Source: JABDQZ01 sp963801985 (GTDB taxonomy: Bacteria > Pseudomonadota > Gammaproteobacteria > Chromatiales > Chromatiaceae). From it: a stretch of DNA of 64,000 nt. The stretch spans positions 248,001 through 312,000 of the forward strand of contig CAWDGV010000012.1 of assembly GCA_963801985.1 (NCBI GenBank), written 5' to 3'. The notes beneath the pieces were generated by a model. That model saw nothing but the letters and a program-made list of their open reading frames with translations. It searched no databases and was not told the origin of the DNA. Position numbers and translations under genes: made by a program. This document shows positions 25,960 through 35,233 of this stretch, in pieces. Positions within the stretch are counted from its first letter, which is position 1; every line of letters starts with the position of its first letter.

Positions 25960-27743
25960 GATTCTGCTCCCAGGTCAGTCCTGATATGGGCATCAATATC
26001 ATCACGTCCGGTAATGTCGCGGGCTTCCTGCAAGGCTGCGTCCAGGTCGAATGCCGGCTCGTAGTCACTGTGTGCCAGCCTGCTGTTAACCAGGTCTTCA
26101 AACTTGCTGAGCAGGTCCAGCAGGGCATTGGGTGCTGTTGCGCCCAGGCCGCAATGGCTGCTTGCTTTCATTATTTGGCCAATGTTTTTTATTTCCTGCA
26201 GGTCATAAGCAGTGGCGTGGCCGCTGATGAGCTTGGTGACAAGGTCTGTCAGCAGTGAGGTGCCAACGCGGCAGGGTGTGCAAAAACCACAGCTTTCATG
26301 CACAAAGAAATCGCTAAAGTTTTTCATCATGCCCAGCAGGTCTCGGCGGCTGTTCAGGATCATGAAGGATCCGGCGGTGGCAATATCCTCAAATGAAATT
26401 TGCCGGTCAAATTCGCCGGGTGTGAACAGGTTTCCGGCAGCGCCCGCAATTTGAACTGCCTGTGTATCTGTCGCCTTGCAATCCTGCAGGATATCCCGAA
26501 TGGAAACACCAAAAGGGTATTCGTAAATGCCGGGATACTCACAATCACCGCTGACACTGATCAGTTTTGTACCGGCAGACTGTTGTGTGCCTTTCTGGCG
26601 GAACCAGTCAGCATCGTGTTCGACAATCCGTGCTGCGGCCATAAAGGTTTCAACATTGTTTACAACAGTTGGTTTGTTACGGTAACCGTTTGTCACTGGA
26701 AAAGGGGGGCGTTTTCGGGGAATGCCACGTTTGCCTTCAAGTGATTCAATCAGGGCTGATTCCTCGCCGCAGATATAGGCGCCTGCGCCCAGATGGATGT
26801 CGATATCAAAATCAAATCCCTGTTTACCCAGAATATTGCTGCCCAGCAGCCCCTGGTCTCTACGCTGTTGCAGTACCTCTTTGAGTTTTGGAAGCAGGTA
26901 GCGGTATTCACCTCTCAGGTAAAGAAACCCCTGGTTTGCATTGATGATGCCAGCGCACAGGGTCATGCCTTCAAAAACTGCATGTGCAAAAGAATTAAGT
27001 AACACACGATCTTTAAAGGTACCAGGTTCACCTTCATCGGCATTGCATATCACGTAATGCTGGTTTGCCCGGGCCTGTCTGCTGAAACGCCATTTGCTAG
27101 CAGTGCTGAAGCCCGCGCCGCCACGTCCACGCAGACCGGATTGCTCCAGTTCATCCAGGATACTGTCAGCATTGCTATCCATGAACGAAGCTAACGCACT
27201 GCCATTTTTGAAGTCAGTTGAAAGTAGCAGGTCACGTTTTTTGATGTTGTCGGCAACTTCAAATAAATCGACGGGCCAGTTTTCAACAGGGATAGCCTGT
27301 TTGATCAGTCCGCAGACTATCTCGGTTTTCTTTTTGTTCATCCCGGCTATGGTCTGGCCATTTACCAGTATTGCGGGGCCCTGGTCGCTCATGCCAATAC
27401 AGGAGGTGGTATCAATTGAAGCATTGGCGCCTGCGGCCACAGTCGCATTCAGCTGTTGTAGAACGGCAGTATTGTTCTGTATCTGGTCAGTAATGTTGTT
27501 ACTGACAAGGATGTCGTAATTTCCACGCGGCTGGGTGTGTAAAAAACTGTAAAAACTGATTACACCCTGTATTTCTGCCGGGCTAACCGACAGGCTGTCA
27601 CTGAGTTCGGAAATGCTGTCGGCCGGTATGCAGGAATACTTTTTTTGAATGGCCAGCAGGTACTGGAGTAGCAGCAGGTGTTGTTCGTTATAGTTGGCTG
27701 TTAGGTCGCTGCTGGCTTCGGCAATAATGGCTTTTAGTGTCAT
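25956..27743 (-). CDS. hoxF: Hydrogenase diaphorase NADH-binding subunit HoxF
   Basis: A 595-residue fusion of a NuoE-like part (about 1-170) and a NuoF-like part. The latter shows the NAD site GRGGAGFSTASKW (about 206), the FMN site GAGAYICGEESAL (about 318) and the [4Fe-4S] motif SCGFCTPCRVG (about 483) with the distal SHCGLG cysteine. It exchanges hydride with NAD(H). In the NuoE-like part only one of the usual [2Fe-2S] cysteines (SCIGMSDQGPA) remains, so that cluster is probably absent. First gene of the operon; no hoxE lies upstream. Confidence 0.95.
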   Translation of the reverse strand: MTLKAIIAEASSDLTANYNEQHLLLLQYLLAIQKKYSCIPADSISELSDSLSVSPAEIQGVISFYSFLHTQPRGNYDILVSNNITDQIQNNTAVLQQLNATVAAGANASIDTTSCIGMSDQGPAILVNGQTIAGMNKKKTEIVCGLIKQAIPVENWPVDLFEVADNIKKRDLLLSTDFKNGSALASFMDSNADSILDELEQSGLRGRGGAGFSTASKWRFSRQARANQHYVICNADEGEPGTFKDRVLLNSFAHAVFEGMTLCAGIINANQGFLYLRGEYRYLLPKLKEVLQQRRDQGLLGSNILGKQGFDFDIDIHLGAGAYICGEESALIESLEGKRGIPRKRPPFPVTNGYRNKPTVVNNVETFMAAARIVEHDADWFRQKGTQQSAGTKLISVSGDCEYPGIYEYPFGVSIRDILQDCKATDTQAVQIAGAAGNLFTPGEFDRQISFEDIATAGSFMILNSRRDLLGMMKNFSDFFVHESCGFCTPCRVGTSLLTDLVTKLISGHATAYDLQEIKNIGQIMKASSHCGLGATAPNALLDLLSKFEDLVNSRLAHSDYEPAFDLDAALQEARDITGRDDIDAHIRTDLGAES

Positions 27744-28085
27744 AGGCAGATTCAGCTCGGATTAGGAAAGCATCTTAGGTATATCACATGTCTGAGCTGC
27801 TTAACATATCTATAAATTTTTCATACGGATTCAGCTTGATCTTTTACTCTGGTTTACCAGGTGAATGCGTTAAATATTAGTAACTCGTTTTATTAGGGAA
27901 TGCTGTTTGTAATTTTCTGAAAAATCGCCAGAATGATTACACCTGAATATAAATAATAATGATCTTAGGGGTGGGCATATCTTATAAAATTATGCTCTTG
28001 ATCATTGTTTTTCCAGGGACATGGGGTGTTGTTGTGTCTGCATTAATACCTCAATTACCAATAAAAATTACACCGAGGGGGAACT
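27744..28085. other. 342-base divergent control region, hoxF / fccA
   Basis: No gene is supported here. The region must hold promoters for the leftward hox operon and the rightward fccAB genes. Visible elements: CTGGT-TT-ACCAG near 27850, a perfect 12-base palindrome; and AATGATC (27958-27964) mirrored by GATCATT (28000-28006). TATAAA near 27983 could be a -10 box for fccA, but no good -35 partners it. A strong ribosome binding site (GAGGGGG) precedes fccA. Confidence 0.55.
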
Positions 28086-28799
28086 ATGCAATTTAGAATC
28101 CTGGCTACATCCGCATTGGCCGCACTGTTTGTTGCGGGCTGTGCATCGCAACAGAAAGCAGAAACAGCAACTGCACCGGAACCAGCGCCAGCTCCGGCAC
28201 CAGCCAAGGCTGCACCCGCAAAACCGAAGCTGCAAATGGGGGCAAATGATTCGATGCTGGCTAATACCTGTGCCGGCTGTCACGGAACCAATGGCATTAG
28301 TCATGGTCCGGCAGCGCCAACCATTGCGGGTCTTGAAGCGGATTACCTGCTGGAAACCATGCAAGCCTATAAATCAGGTGACCGTCACGGCACGATTATG
28401 GGACGCATTGCCAAAGGTTATACAGATGGCGAACTGGAACAGATTGCTGATTTTTACTCCAAGCAGACTTATGTAGGCTGGACCCAGGCTGCTGTTGGGC
28501 CTAAAGCCAAAATGGGTCAAAAATTTCATGAAAACTACTGTGAAAAGTGTCATGAAGATGGGGGTACCTCTGTGGAGGATGTGCCGATGGCAGGTCAATG
28601 GATGCCATACATTGAGTGGACAGTTCTGGATTACCTGAATGGTAAAAATCATCCTGAAAAAGATATGAAGAAAAAACTGGACGCGCTGATTGCCGATCAT
28701 CCTGGTTTGAGCAAGGCAGCGATGGCTCACGACTTAAGCCACTTTTACGGCAGCCGTTCAGCTGATGGTTACAAACGTGTACCTGGCCGTTTGAAATAA
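28086..28799 (+). CDS. fccA: Flavocytochrome c sulfide dehydrogenase, dihaem cytochrome subunit
   Basis: A 237-residue protein with two c-type haem sites, CAGCH (62-66) and CEKCH (152-156), in two cytochrome-c4-like halves, as in FccA, which takes electrons from the flavoprotein and hands them to soluble cytochromes. Met ligands are likely in GTIMGRIAKG and DVPMAGQW. Unusually, the N-terminus ends in a lipobox (LFVAGC, Cys19) and is followed by a 30-residue Ala/Pro/Lys linker, so the complex may be lipid-anchored rather than free in the periplasm. FccB follows after 34 bases. Confidence 0.92.
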   Translation: MQFRILATSALAALFVAGCASQQKAETATAPEPAPAPAPAKAAPAKPKLQMGANDSMLANTCAGCHGTNGISHGPAAPTIAGLEADYLLETMQAYKSGDRHGTIMGRIAKGYTDGELEQIADFYSKQTYVGWTQAAVGPKAKMGQKFHENYCEKCHEDGGTSVEDVPMAGQWMPYIEWTVLDYLNGKNHPEKDMKKKLDALIADHPGLSKAAMAHDLSHFYGSRSADGYKRVPGRLK

Positions 28800-28833
28800 A
28801 CCATTTGATTAAGAATTTAGGGAGAATTAGTCC

Positions 28834-30129
28834 ATGAAAATTACAAGAAGAGGTTTTATCCAGGCGGCAGGTGCAGCTACGGCAGCAGGCATGATTGGTA
28901 CGCCTTACCTGGCACTGGCTGGAACGAAAAAAGTAGTTGTTGTCGGTGGTGGTACCGGTGGAGCGACTGCAGCCAAGTACATCAAGATTGCGGATCCAAG
29001 TATTGATGTCACCATCGTAGAAGCCAATAAACATTATTATACCTGCTACATGTCCAACGAAGTACTAAGCGGTAGTCGCAGCATCGACTCGATCCGTTTT
29101 GGTTACACGGGACTTGCAGCACATGGTATTAACGTGATTCACGATACTGTCACCGGTATTGATGCTGGTAAACGCATGGTAAAAACAGCTGGTGGCCGGA
29201 GCCTGTCTTATGACCGCTGCATCGTTTCGCCAGGTGTTGATTTTAAATGGGATGGTATTGAAGGCTACGACGTTACAGTGGCAAAGGACATTCCACATGC
29301 CTGGAAAGCCGGTGAGCAGACCATGACGCTGCGTAACCAGTTAAAGGCGATGTCTGATGGCGGTACAGTCTGCATCTGTCCACCACCTAACCCGTTCCGT
29401 TGCCCTCCAGGGCCTTATGAGCGTGCATCCCAGATTGCGATGTACCTGAAGCACAACAAGCCTAAATCCAAGATTATCATTCTGGATCCCAAGCCCAAAT
29501 TCTCTAAAATGGGCCTGTTTACCCAGGGTTGGGAAAGGCTGTACGGTTATAACTCAGACAATTCAATGATCGAGTGGAATGGTACCCCGTCAGGGTCAAA
29601 TGATAACGTGCTCCAGTCTGTTGACGCGGCGACACGCACAGTTACAACAGAGTTTGCTGAAGTTAAGGCAGATGTCCTGAACGTTATTCCAGCCCAGAAA
29701 GCGGGCAAGGTCGCGTTCGCTGCCGGCCTGACTAATGACAAGGGATGGTGCCCGGTTGACCTGAAAACCTTTGAGTCAACCATTCATCCAAATATCCATG
29801 TTATTGGTGATGCTTCGGTGGCAACCGGCATGCCCAAGTCAGGTTATGCGGCAAACAGCCAGGCAAAAGTCACAGCTGCAGCAGTGGTCTCTTTGCTGAA
29901 TGGTCATGACATAGGTACACCTTCTTACGTGAATACCTGTTATTCCATCGTCGGCCATGACTATGGCATTTCAGTAGCTGCAGTCTATCGACTCAATGAA
30001 AGCGGCAACAAGATCACCAAAGTCAGTGGAGGTTTGACGCCGGGTGATGCGGATGCTGATACGCTTAAACGCGAAGCAGCCTATGCGCATAGCTGGTTTA
30101 CCAATATTACCAATGATATTTTTGGCTGA
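28834..30129 (+). CDS. fccB: Flavocytochrome c sulfide dehydrogenase, FAD subunit
   Basis: A 431-residue periplasmic flavoprotein that oxidises sulfide to sulfur or polysulfide. A Tat signal (TRRGFIQAAG) precedes the FAD-binding VVVVGGGTGGATAA; the second Rossmann motif area is KIIILDPKPKFSK; HVIGDASVA closes the FAD site. CPPPNPFRCPPGPYERAS is a family hallmark. Cys190 and Cys369 (NTCYS) are in the right places for the catalytic disulfide. The end matches the FCSD flavin-binding C-terminal domain. A terminator follows directly, so fccAB is a two-gene unit. Confidence 0.96.
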   Translation: MKITRRGFIQAAGAATAAGMIGTPYLALAGTKKVVVVGGGTGGATAAKYIKIADPSIDVTIVEANKHYYTCYMSNEVLSGSRSIDSIRFGYTGLAAHGINVIHDTVTGIDAGKRMVKTAGGRSLSYDRCIVSPGVDFKWDGIEGYDVTVAKDIPHAWKAGEQTMTLRNQLKAMSDGGTVCICPPPNPFRCPPGPYERASQIAMYLKHNKPKSKIIILDPKPKFSKMGLFTQGWERLYGYNSDNSMIEWNGTPSGSNDNVLQSVDAATRTVTTEFAEVKADVLNVIPAQKAGKVAFAAGLTNDKGWCPVDLKTFESTIHPNIHVIGDASVATGMPKSGYAANSQAKVTAAAVVSLLNGHDIGTPSYVNTCYSIVGHDYGISVAAVYRLNESGNKITKVSGGLTPGDADADTLKREAAYAHSWFTNITNDIFG

Positions 30130-30150
30130 GTCTGATCTCAAACCTGAAAT

Positions 30151-30187
30151 AAAAAAGGCCCGCAGTTATTGCGGGTCTTTTTTTTTG
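30151..30187 (+). terminator. Rho-independent terminator after fccB
   Basis: CCCGCA pairs with TGCGGG around GTTAT, flanked by A and T runs; nine T follow the stem. It starts about 20 bases after the fccB stop codon. Confidence 0.88.
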
Positions 30188-30228
30188 CGTTATAGTTTTT
30201 TTACCAATAGTTTAAGGAGTAAACACCA

Positions 30229-30681
30229 ATGCATAAATCTCTATCATTCCTGGGCGGACTGACTGTCGCATCAACCCTGCTGTTATCCAGTTACGCTGTT
30301 GCGCAGGACAACCAGATGCCGATGAACATGGGTTACCCGGTGCCACCTGCGATGTCGTCGCCCCAGAGTGGCCATTATCCGGCACCTCCAATGAATCCGC
30401 AGATGATGCAGCAGATGATGGCCCGGCAAAAGCAAAAAATGCTGGACATGCAGGAGCAGCAAAAAGCCCAGGCTGAAGCCCGGCAACAGGCAATGGCTGA
30501 AGAAGCAAAACAGAACAGATCGAGCCTGAAGGGTGAAAGCTGCAAGCACCATGGCAAGAAAGCTGTCATGCATGAACGCATGGCTCAAAGGGATGCGCAC
30601 ATGGAACGCGTGGAAAAAAGCCTTGCCAATATCGAAAATCTGATGCAGGAAATGATTAACCTGATGAAATCCAAATATTGA
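30229..30681 (+). CDS. Secreted Met/Gln/Pro-rich protein, unknown
   Basis: A 150-residue protein with a signal peptide (LTVASTLLLSSYAVA, cut before QDNQMP). The mature N-terminus is rich in Met and Pro (MPMNMGYPVPP, MNPQMMQQMMARQ), the middle is a charged helix, SCKHHGKK is the only Cys/His patch, and the end forms a coiled coil (HMERVEKSLANIENLMQEMINLM). Met-rich periplasmic segments often bind copper(I), but this is only suggested. AAGGAG precedes the ATG. It is one base from the DsbA-like gene, so the two are very probably co-expressed. Confidence 0.78.
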   Translation: MHKSLSFLGGLTVASTLLLSSYAVAQDNQMPMNMGYPVPPAMSSPQSGHYPAPPMNPQMMQQMMARQKQKMLDMQEQQKAQAEARQQAMAEEAKQNRSSLKGESCKHHGKKAVMHERMAQRDAHMERVEKSLANIENLMQEMINLMKSKY

Positions 30682-30682
30682 T

Positions 30683-31381
30683 ATGGTAACCGTTGATTAC
30701 TTCAGTGATGTTTTGTGTATTTGGGCTTACGGTGGCCAGATACGTCTCGATGAGCTTGAACGTCGCTTTGGGGACCAGGTTGAATTGCGTTATCGCTTTA
30801 TTCCGATATTTGCTTCAGCCAAAACGCAGATTCAGAAAAACTGGGAAGCGGAGGGTGGCTATGAAGCTTTTAACCGCCATCTGCAGACAGTTGCGCAGGC
30901 CTGGACGCATGTCAGCTGCCATAACAAGCTATGGCTTGAATGCCAGCCTGCCAGTTCAACAACGGCGCATGCAGTTTTAAAAGCCGTGTTACTGCTTGAG
31001 GAGCAGGGACTCATTGACCGGGAGCCGCATGAACGTTTTGAAGACAGGACCTGTTTCGAAGCATTAATGTGGAATATACGCAGGGCCTTTTTTGAATCGG
31101 CACAAAATATTTCTGAATTTAAAATGCTGGAAAAGCTTGTTTCAGAAGTAGGGATTGACTGGCAGGCTGTTTTCCAGCTGATAGAAAACGGTGAGGCTTA
31201 TGCCGGTTTGCACCGGGATGATCAGCTCAAGGAAGAATATTGTGTGAAAGGCAGCCCCAGCTTTGTGTTGAACGAAGGTCGCCAGGTTCTCTATGGCAAC
31301 CTTGGTTATCGCATCATCGAGGCAAACGTTGACGAGTTGCTCAAACGTGAGGGCGGCATGGAAGATGCCAGCTGGTGCTAG
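30683..31381 (+). CDS. DsbA-family (FrnE-like) thioredoxin-fold protein
   Basis: A 232-residue cytoplasmic protein of the DsbA/2-hydroxychromene-2-carboxylate isomerase superfamily. DYFSDVLCIWAY near residue 12 is the active-site strand and helix; CIWA replaces the CxxC of classic DsbA, leaving one cysteine. An inserted helical domain follows, and VKGSPSFVLNEGRQ carries the cis-Pro loop. No signal peptide. It directly follows a secreted Met-rich protein and precedes a rhodanese, a group in reach of fccAB; handling of a glutathione- or sulfur-bound intermediate is possible but unproven. Confidence 0.82.
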   Translation: MVTVDYFSDVLCIWAYGGQIRLDELERRFGDQVELRYRFIPIFASAKTQIQKNWEAEGGYEAFNRHLQTVAQAWTHVSCHNKLWLECQPASSTTAHAVLKAVLLLEEQGLIDREPHERFEDRTCFEALMWNIRRAFFESAQNISEFKMLEKLVSEVGIDWQAVFQLIENGEAYAGLHRDDQLKEEYCVKGSPSFVLNEGRQVLYGNLGYRIIEANVDELLKREGGMEDASWC

Positions 31382-31462
31382 GCAGGCTATATAACAACTT
31401 TTCAACTTGTCTATACTGTCAATTGCTGTTTAAAACCAAGGAGGCCGTCCACAGGGGGATAT

Positions 31463-31891
31463 ATGGCTGAAGATAAACTGGGAGAACTTTCACCCCGGCA
31501 AGCCTGGGATTTACTGCAGGAAAATCCACGCGCGGTACTGGTTGATATTCGTTCTTCCATGGAATACCTGTTTGTTGGTCATCCTGTTGGTTCAGTGCAT
31601 GTTGCCTGGATTGATGAGCCTGACTGGAATGTTAATCCTGATTTTGCCAGGGAAATACGCAAATTGATGCTGGGTGGTTTGTCAGCATCTGATGAGGGCG
31701 AAAATGCGCCTGTGGTTTTAATTTGTCGCAGTGGCAAACGTTCTCACGAAGCCGGAGAGCTGCTGGTCAGTGAAGGGCTTAAGAATGTCTATCATGTTGA
31801 TGAAGGCTTTGAAGGTGACCGGGATGAGAAATATCACCGCAGTACATTGGGCGGGTGGCGATTTCATGGATTACCCTGGGAACAGTGTTAG
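31463..31891 (+). CDS. Rhodanese-like sulfurtransferase
   Basis: A 142-residue single-domain rhodanese: LVDIRSSMEYLFVGHPVGSVHVAW, then the active loop ICRSGKRS with catalytic Cys near 91 in the VVLI strand, HEAGELLVSEGLKNVYHVDEGFEGD, and the C-terminal signature GGWRFHGLPWEQC. It moves sulfane sulfur as a Cys persulfide in the cytoplasm. A rich purine site (AAGGAGG) lies 15-20 bases upstream. Position near fccAB and a DsrC-type protein in the same window fits sulfur relay. Confidence 0.92.
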   Translation: MAEDKLGELSPRQAWDLLQENPRAVLVDIRSSMEYLFVGHPVGSVHVAWIDEPDWNVNPDFAREIRKLMLGGLSASDEGENAPVVLICRSGKRSHEAGELLVSEGLKNVYHVDEGFEGDRDEKYHRSTLGGWRFHGLPWEQC

Positions 31892-31892
31892 G

Positions 31893-34169
31893 TCAAAAAT
31901 TCTGGTGCAGAACCAACTGTCTGAAGCTGGAATGATTTTCCAGTAATATGTCTTCAACCACTTTCTGGCTCCGCGGTTTTTCTTCCGGTTTGCCAAACAT
32001 ATAACCCTGACCGTAGTGGAATCCACTGGCGATAACCAGGTCCAGCATGGCTTTATCTTCGATACCCTCGGCGACCAGGTGGTGACCGGCTTCTTCAATC
32101 ATCTGGGCAAGGCGGGTAATCATCAAACGCTGTTTCTCATCCAGCAGGCACTGCACCAGGGTAATGTCGAACTTGACGACATCAACAGGCATGGAAGCGA
32201 GATATTTGACGGATGAGTAGCCACTGCCGAAATCATCAAGTGCGATGGTGAAATTCATCTTTCCCAGTGTTTTTAAATGCTGGGTAACTTTTTGAATTTC
32301 AGTGATCAAGGCAGTTTCAGTCACCTCGAGCACGATTTTGTATTGCGTGGTAAATTTTTTTAACGGTTCCAGCCATTCGATAATTTCTGGCTTGGTCAGG
32401 GTAGGTGCGGAAAGGTTTGAGAGACGCCGGTGCCGGCAGGAATTTTTCCTTCCCTGAGATCTTGGGTCAGTCTTTTGATAACAGCCCGGTCAAGTTCAAT
32501 TTCAAAGCGCCGTGCTTCAACCACATTAAAAATACTTACCGGTGAAATCAGTTCGCCATTGGCCTGAATACGCACCAGCGCCTCAAAGTAACTGATTTTA
32601 CTTTGGTTGAAATCAATAATTGGCTGATAAAAAAGCACCAGGCCGATACCTTTGTCGATTGCCTGGTAAACCGTATTACTTAGCCAGCTGGACAGCAGGC
32701 CTTTTGAGTCTTCCGTGATCTTGTCATTGTAAACAATAATATCAGATGTTCCTGGACGTTTTGCAGCGTACATGGCTGCATCCGCCTGCCATTGCAGGTC
32801 TTTCAGGGAGTCTTAATCATCGCTGGATGCCTGGGAAATTCCTATGCTGACCCTACTGGTTCGGGCATGCCGATGGTTTCAAATGGGAAAGCGTCAATAT
32901 TGTCAAGGCAGCGCTGGGCGACATCTATGGCCGTTTCGGTACTGGAGTCAATCAGGAAGCTGGCGAATTCATCACCACCCAGTCTGAACAGATGTTCACC
33001 TTTTCGGAGTGAAGCGGTGATGCATTTTACAATGGTTATCAGGACCTGGTCGCCGACCTGGTGGCCATGGGTATCATTGATTGACTTGAAAAGGTTTACA
33101 TCAAACAAAATAAAGCTGATATTGACTCGATGTTCGGCTAACAGGTCATTCAGGTTCTCCCACTGGTCATCAAATGCTCGCCTATTATAGGCACCTGTTA
33201 ATGCATCATGATGAGCCTGGTCCCATAATGCCTTGTTTTTTTCATCCAGTATCGCATTGGTGTCAAACAGTTCTGAATGATAAGAACGTAAAGAGCGGCT
33301 GACGTTCTGCAATTCTTTAACTTCAAAAAAGTTTTCGTATTTGAAGTCGTCATTGTATTCAGGAGAAATGCGCAGTTTTTCCAGGTAATCGCTGATGCTG
33401 TTGATGGGTTTGCTGATGATGTAAACCAGAAGACTGTATAAGACCAATGCCGGCAGGATGACGAGTAATATCATTTGGGTAATGGAATTGCGTAACTGTT
33501 TTTCGAGCTGCAGGATTTCCTCGGTTTTCACCGTAGTAAAATGAAAGTAACTGGCATCCACGGTATCGACCAATTTGCCAACTGTTTCCAGCTGCAATGA
33601 CAGGCTGTCTGGCTGGACATAGTAAAAGCTGGCCTGGTGCTTTAATAAGTCAATTAAACTAATACGCACCGAAAGATAACCTGCAATCCTGTCAGAGTCG
33701 GTTATGTCATAAATCGGCAGCGTAATAAATCTGGCTGTTCTGGTTATCCAGTAGATAACTTTCCTTTTGAGGTTTGGTTGCCAGTGAATAGGGCAGGCTG
33801 TTATCCGATAGCTTGGCCAATGCGATGCCTTCTGCATCATAAATCATGATATCAGAGATCAACTGTGCTAATTCCTCGCTGGTCTGCCCTACACGAACAT
33901 TATACCAGTAGGCAAAATAGGCTGGATTATTCAGTTGTTGATGAACCTCTTCCCATTGGGTGAACTTAACAGCTTTACCACTCAGGCTCTGGAGATTGAT
34001 AATGATTCAATGTATGCAGTAGTTTCTTATTGGCTGCTAACTGTTGGGAATGCTCGATTTTTTGTCTTGTATTTTCAAACTCTATATAGGAGCGGGAAGT
34101 AAATCCGACGATCATCAATAGCGTCAGCAAGACGAACAGCAAAGCATATTGGCGAATGCTTAAGGACAT
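31893..34169 (-). pseudogene. Broken sensor GGDEF-EAL gene (multiple frameshifts)
   Basis: Joining frames gives one protein of about 750 residues: TM helix (LLFVLLTLLMIVGF), periplasmic sensor, second TM (near 33.45 kb), GGDEF (intact LGGDEF near 32.97 kb) and EAL (FEALVR near 32.58 kb, DDFGSGYSS near 32.24 kb). The frame is lost near 34000, 33735, 32866 and 32420, and a TAA interrupts SSDD-DSLKD near 32815. Domain motifs are still well conserved across the breaks, so damage is recent or is sequence error. Its stop lies two bases from the convergent rhodanese stop. Confidence 0.82.
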
Positions 34170-35027
34170 GAGACTTTAGGACTCGCTGTGCCAGCAGGTC
34201 CTCTATGGCATCCAGCAGGTCAAATTCATGCGCCTGATCAAAAAAGTGGTTGGCGCCCTCGATTGCGATAACGGATAGACCGTTTTGTTTCAGTTGCTCC
34301 TTCCAGTCAGCTATCAATTCGTTGGTCTCCCGTGCCAATGATGACTTGAGATGTTCGAATAACTTGCTGATATGTCAGCCACTTTTTTACGGTCCCATTC
34401 GTAATAGGAGAGAAAGTCACCTGCCCTGGTTGGATAAGTTGTGCAAAAATTCAGGGCATAAGTGTCCAGCGAGTTATAGCCCTGTTGCAGCGATTTGTGC
34501 TCTTTGGGCCAGTTCAGGTGTTTCACTGGCCGTCGGTCCCTGGGAGAAATAGGTCATACTGATGAAGATGGCTTTATCGACTTCTGGTGTCACAGTGAAA
34601 CATGTAGCCAACAGGGTCTGGCTGCCAGCGCTGTGACCAATTAAGGATAACCGGTTTACCTGTCTTTTCACTGAGCCAGTTAACCCATTGCTCGTAATTT
34701 CGGCAGTGTCGGACTGGGTGTTATGCGTATGGATAGCTTCACAGGCCAGGCTTTTCTTGCGCTTGTTGAGGCCAAGTGTGAGTGTCGGTGTCAATACTGT
34801 GTAGCCGGCTTCGTTCAGGGAATTAGCCAGGCGATTGACTGTGGGGAATTCACGGGTTTGCAAAAAACCATGCAAAATCAATACAGGATTTGCATCATTA
34901 TCCCCTTGCAGATAAGTTGCTTGTGCAATTCTGCTGTTCCCCTGTTTCAAGTTCAACGTTTCAGCAGCAAGGCTGCCGGTAACATTAAAAGAATACTGGC
35001 CAAAATAAGACGATTTAAGCTTTCCAT
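34170..35027 (-). pseudogene. Broken secreted alpha/beta hydrolase gene (multiple frameshifts)
   Basis: A lipase-like hydrolase of the DUF3530 type reads in pieces: signal peptide MESLNRLILASILLMLPAAL from 35027, then in another frame NPVLILHGFLQ (oxyanion region), TLTLGLNKRKKSL, and SLIGHSAGSQ (nucleophile elbow), followed in other frames by YNSLDTYALNFC, VIIGTGDQRI and GANHFFDQAHEF (catalytic His area). I count about six frame changes in 850 bases, with catalytic motifs kept. Upstream of and same direction as the broken GGDEF-EAL gene, so a two-gene operon appears to be damaged as a unit. The left boundary is approximate. Confidence 0.75.
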
Positions 35028-35169
35028 TGTTTCCACTCGAAAATTTCCTATCCAAGTTTGTATCGGAAGGGATTGCCAAATCTTTAGTAAAAACGCGGTA
35101 TATCGTTTTCCCGGTTTTTTATTTATGGAAAAACAGGCCGAGAATGTATATTCTGTGCGGCTATTTTAG

Positions 35170-35196
35170 GGATCTCTCAATAAACTCGGGAGATCC
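35170..35196. promoter_or_regulatory. Inverted repeat upstream of pntA
   Basis: GGATCTC and GAGATCC form a perfect 7-bp inverted repeat around a 13-base loop, 38 bases before the pntA start and outside coding sequence. It lacks a T run, so an operator or mRNA leader stem is more likely than a terminator. Confidence 0.35.
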
Positions 35197-35233
35197 AGGA
35201 AACCGATCAGTTCACAGAATTTGGCTGAAAATA

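Noticed and set aside
27744..28085. Sigma-54 promoter for hox or fcc
   Set aside because: No TGGCAC-N5-TTGC type match with the required GG and GC spacing could be found by eye.
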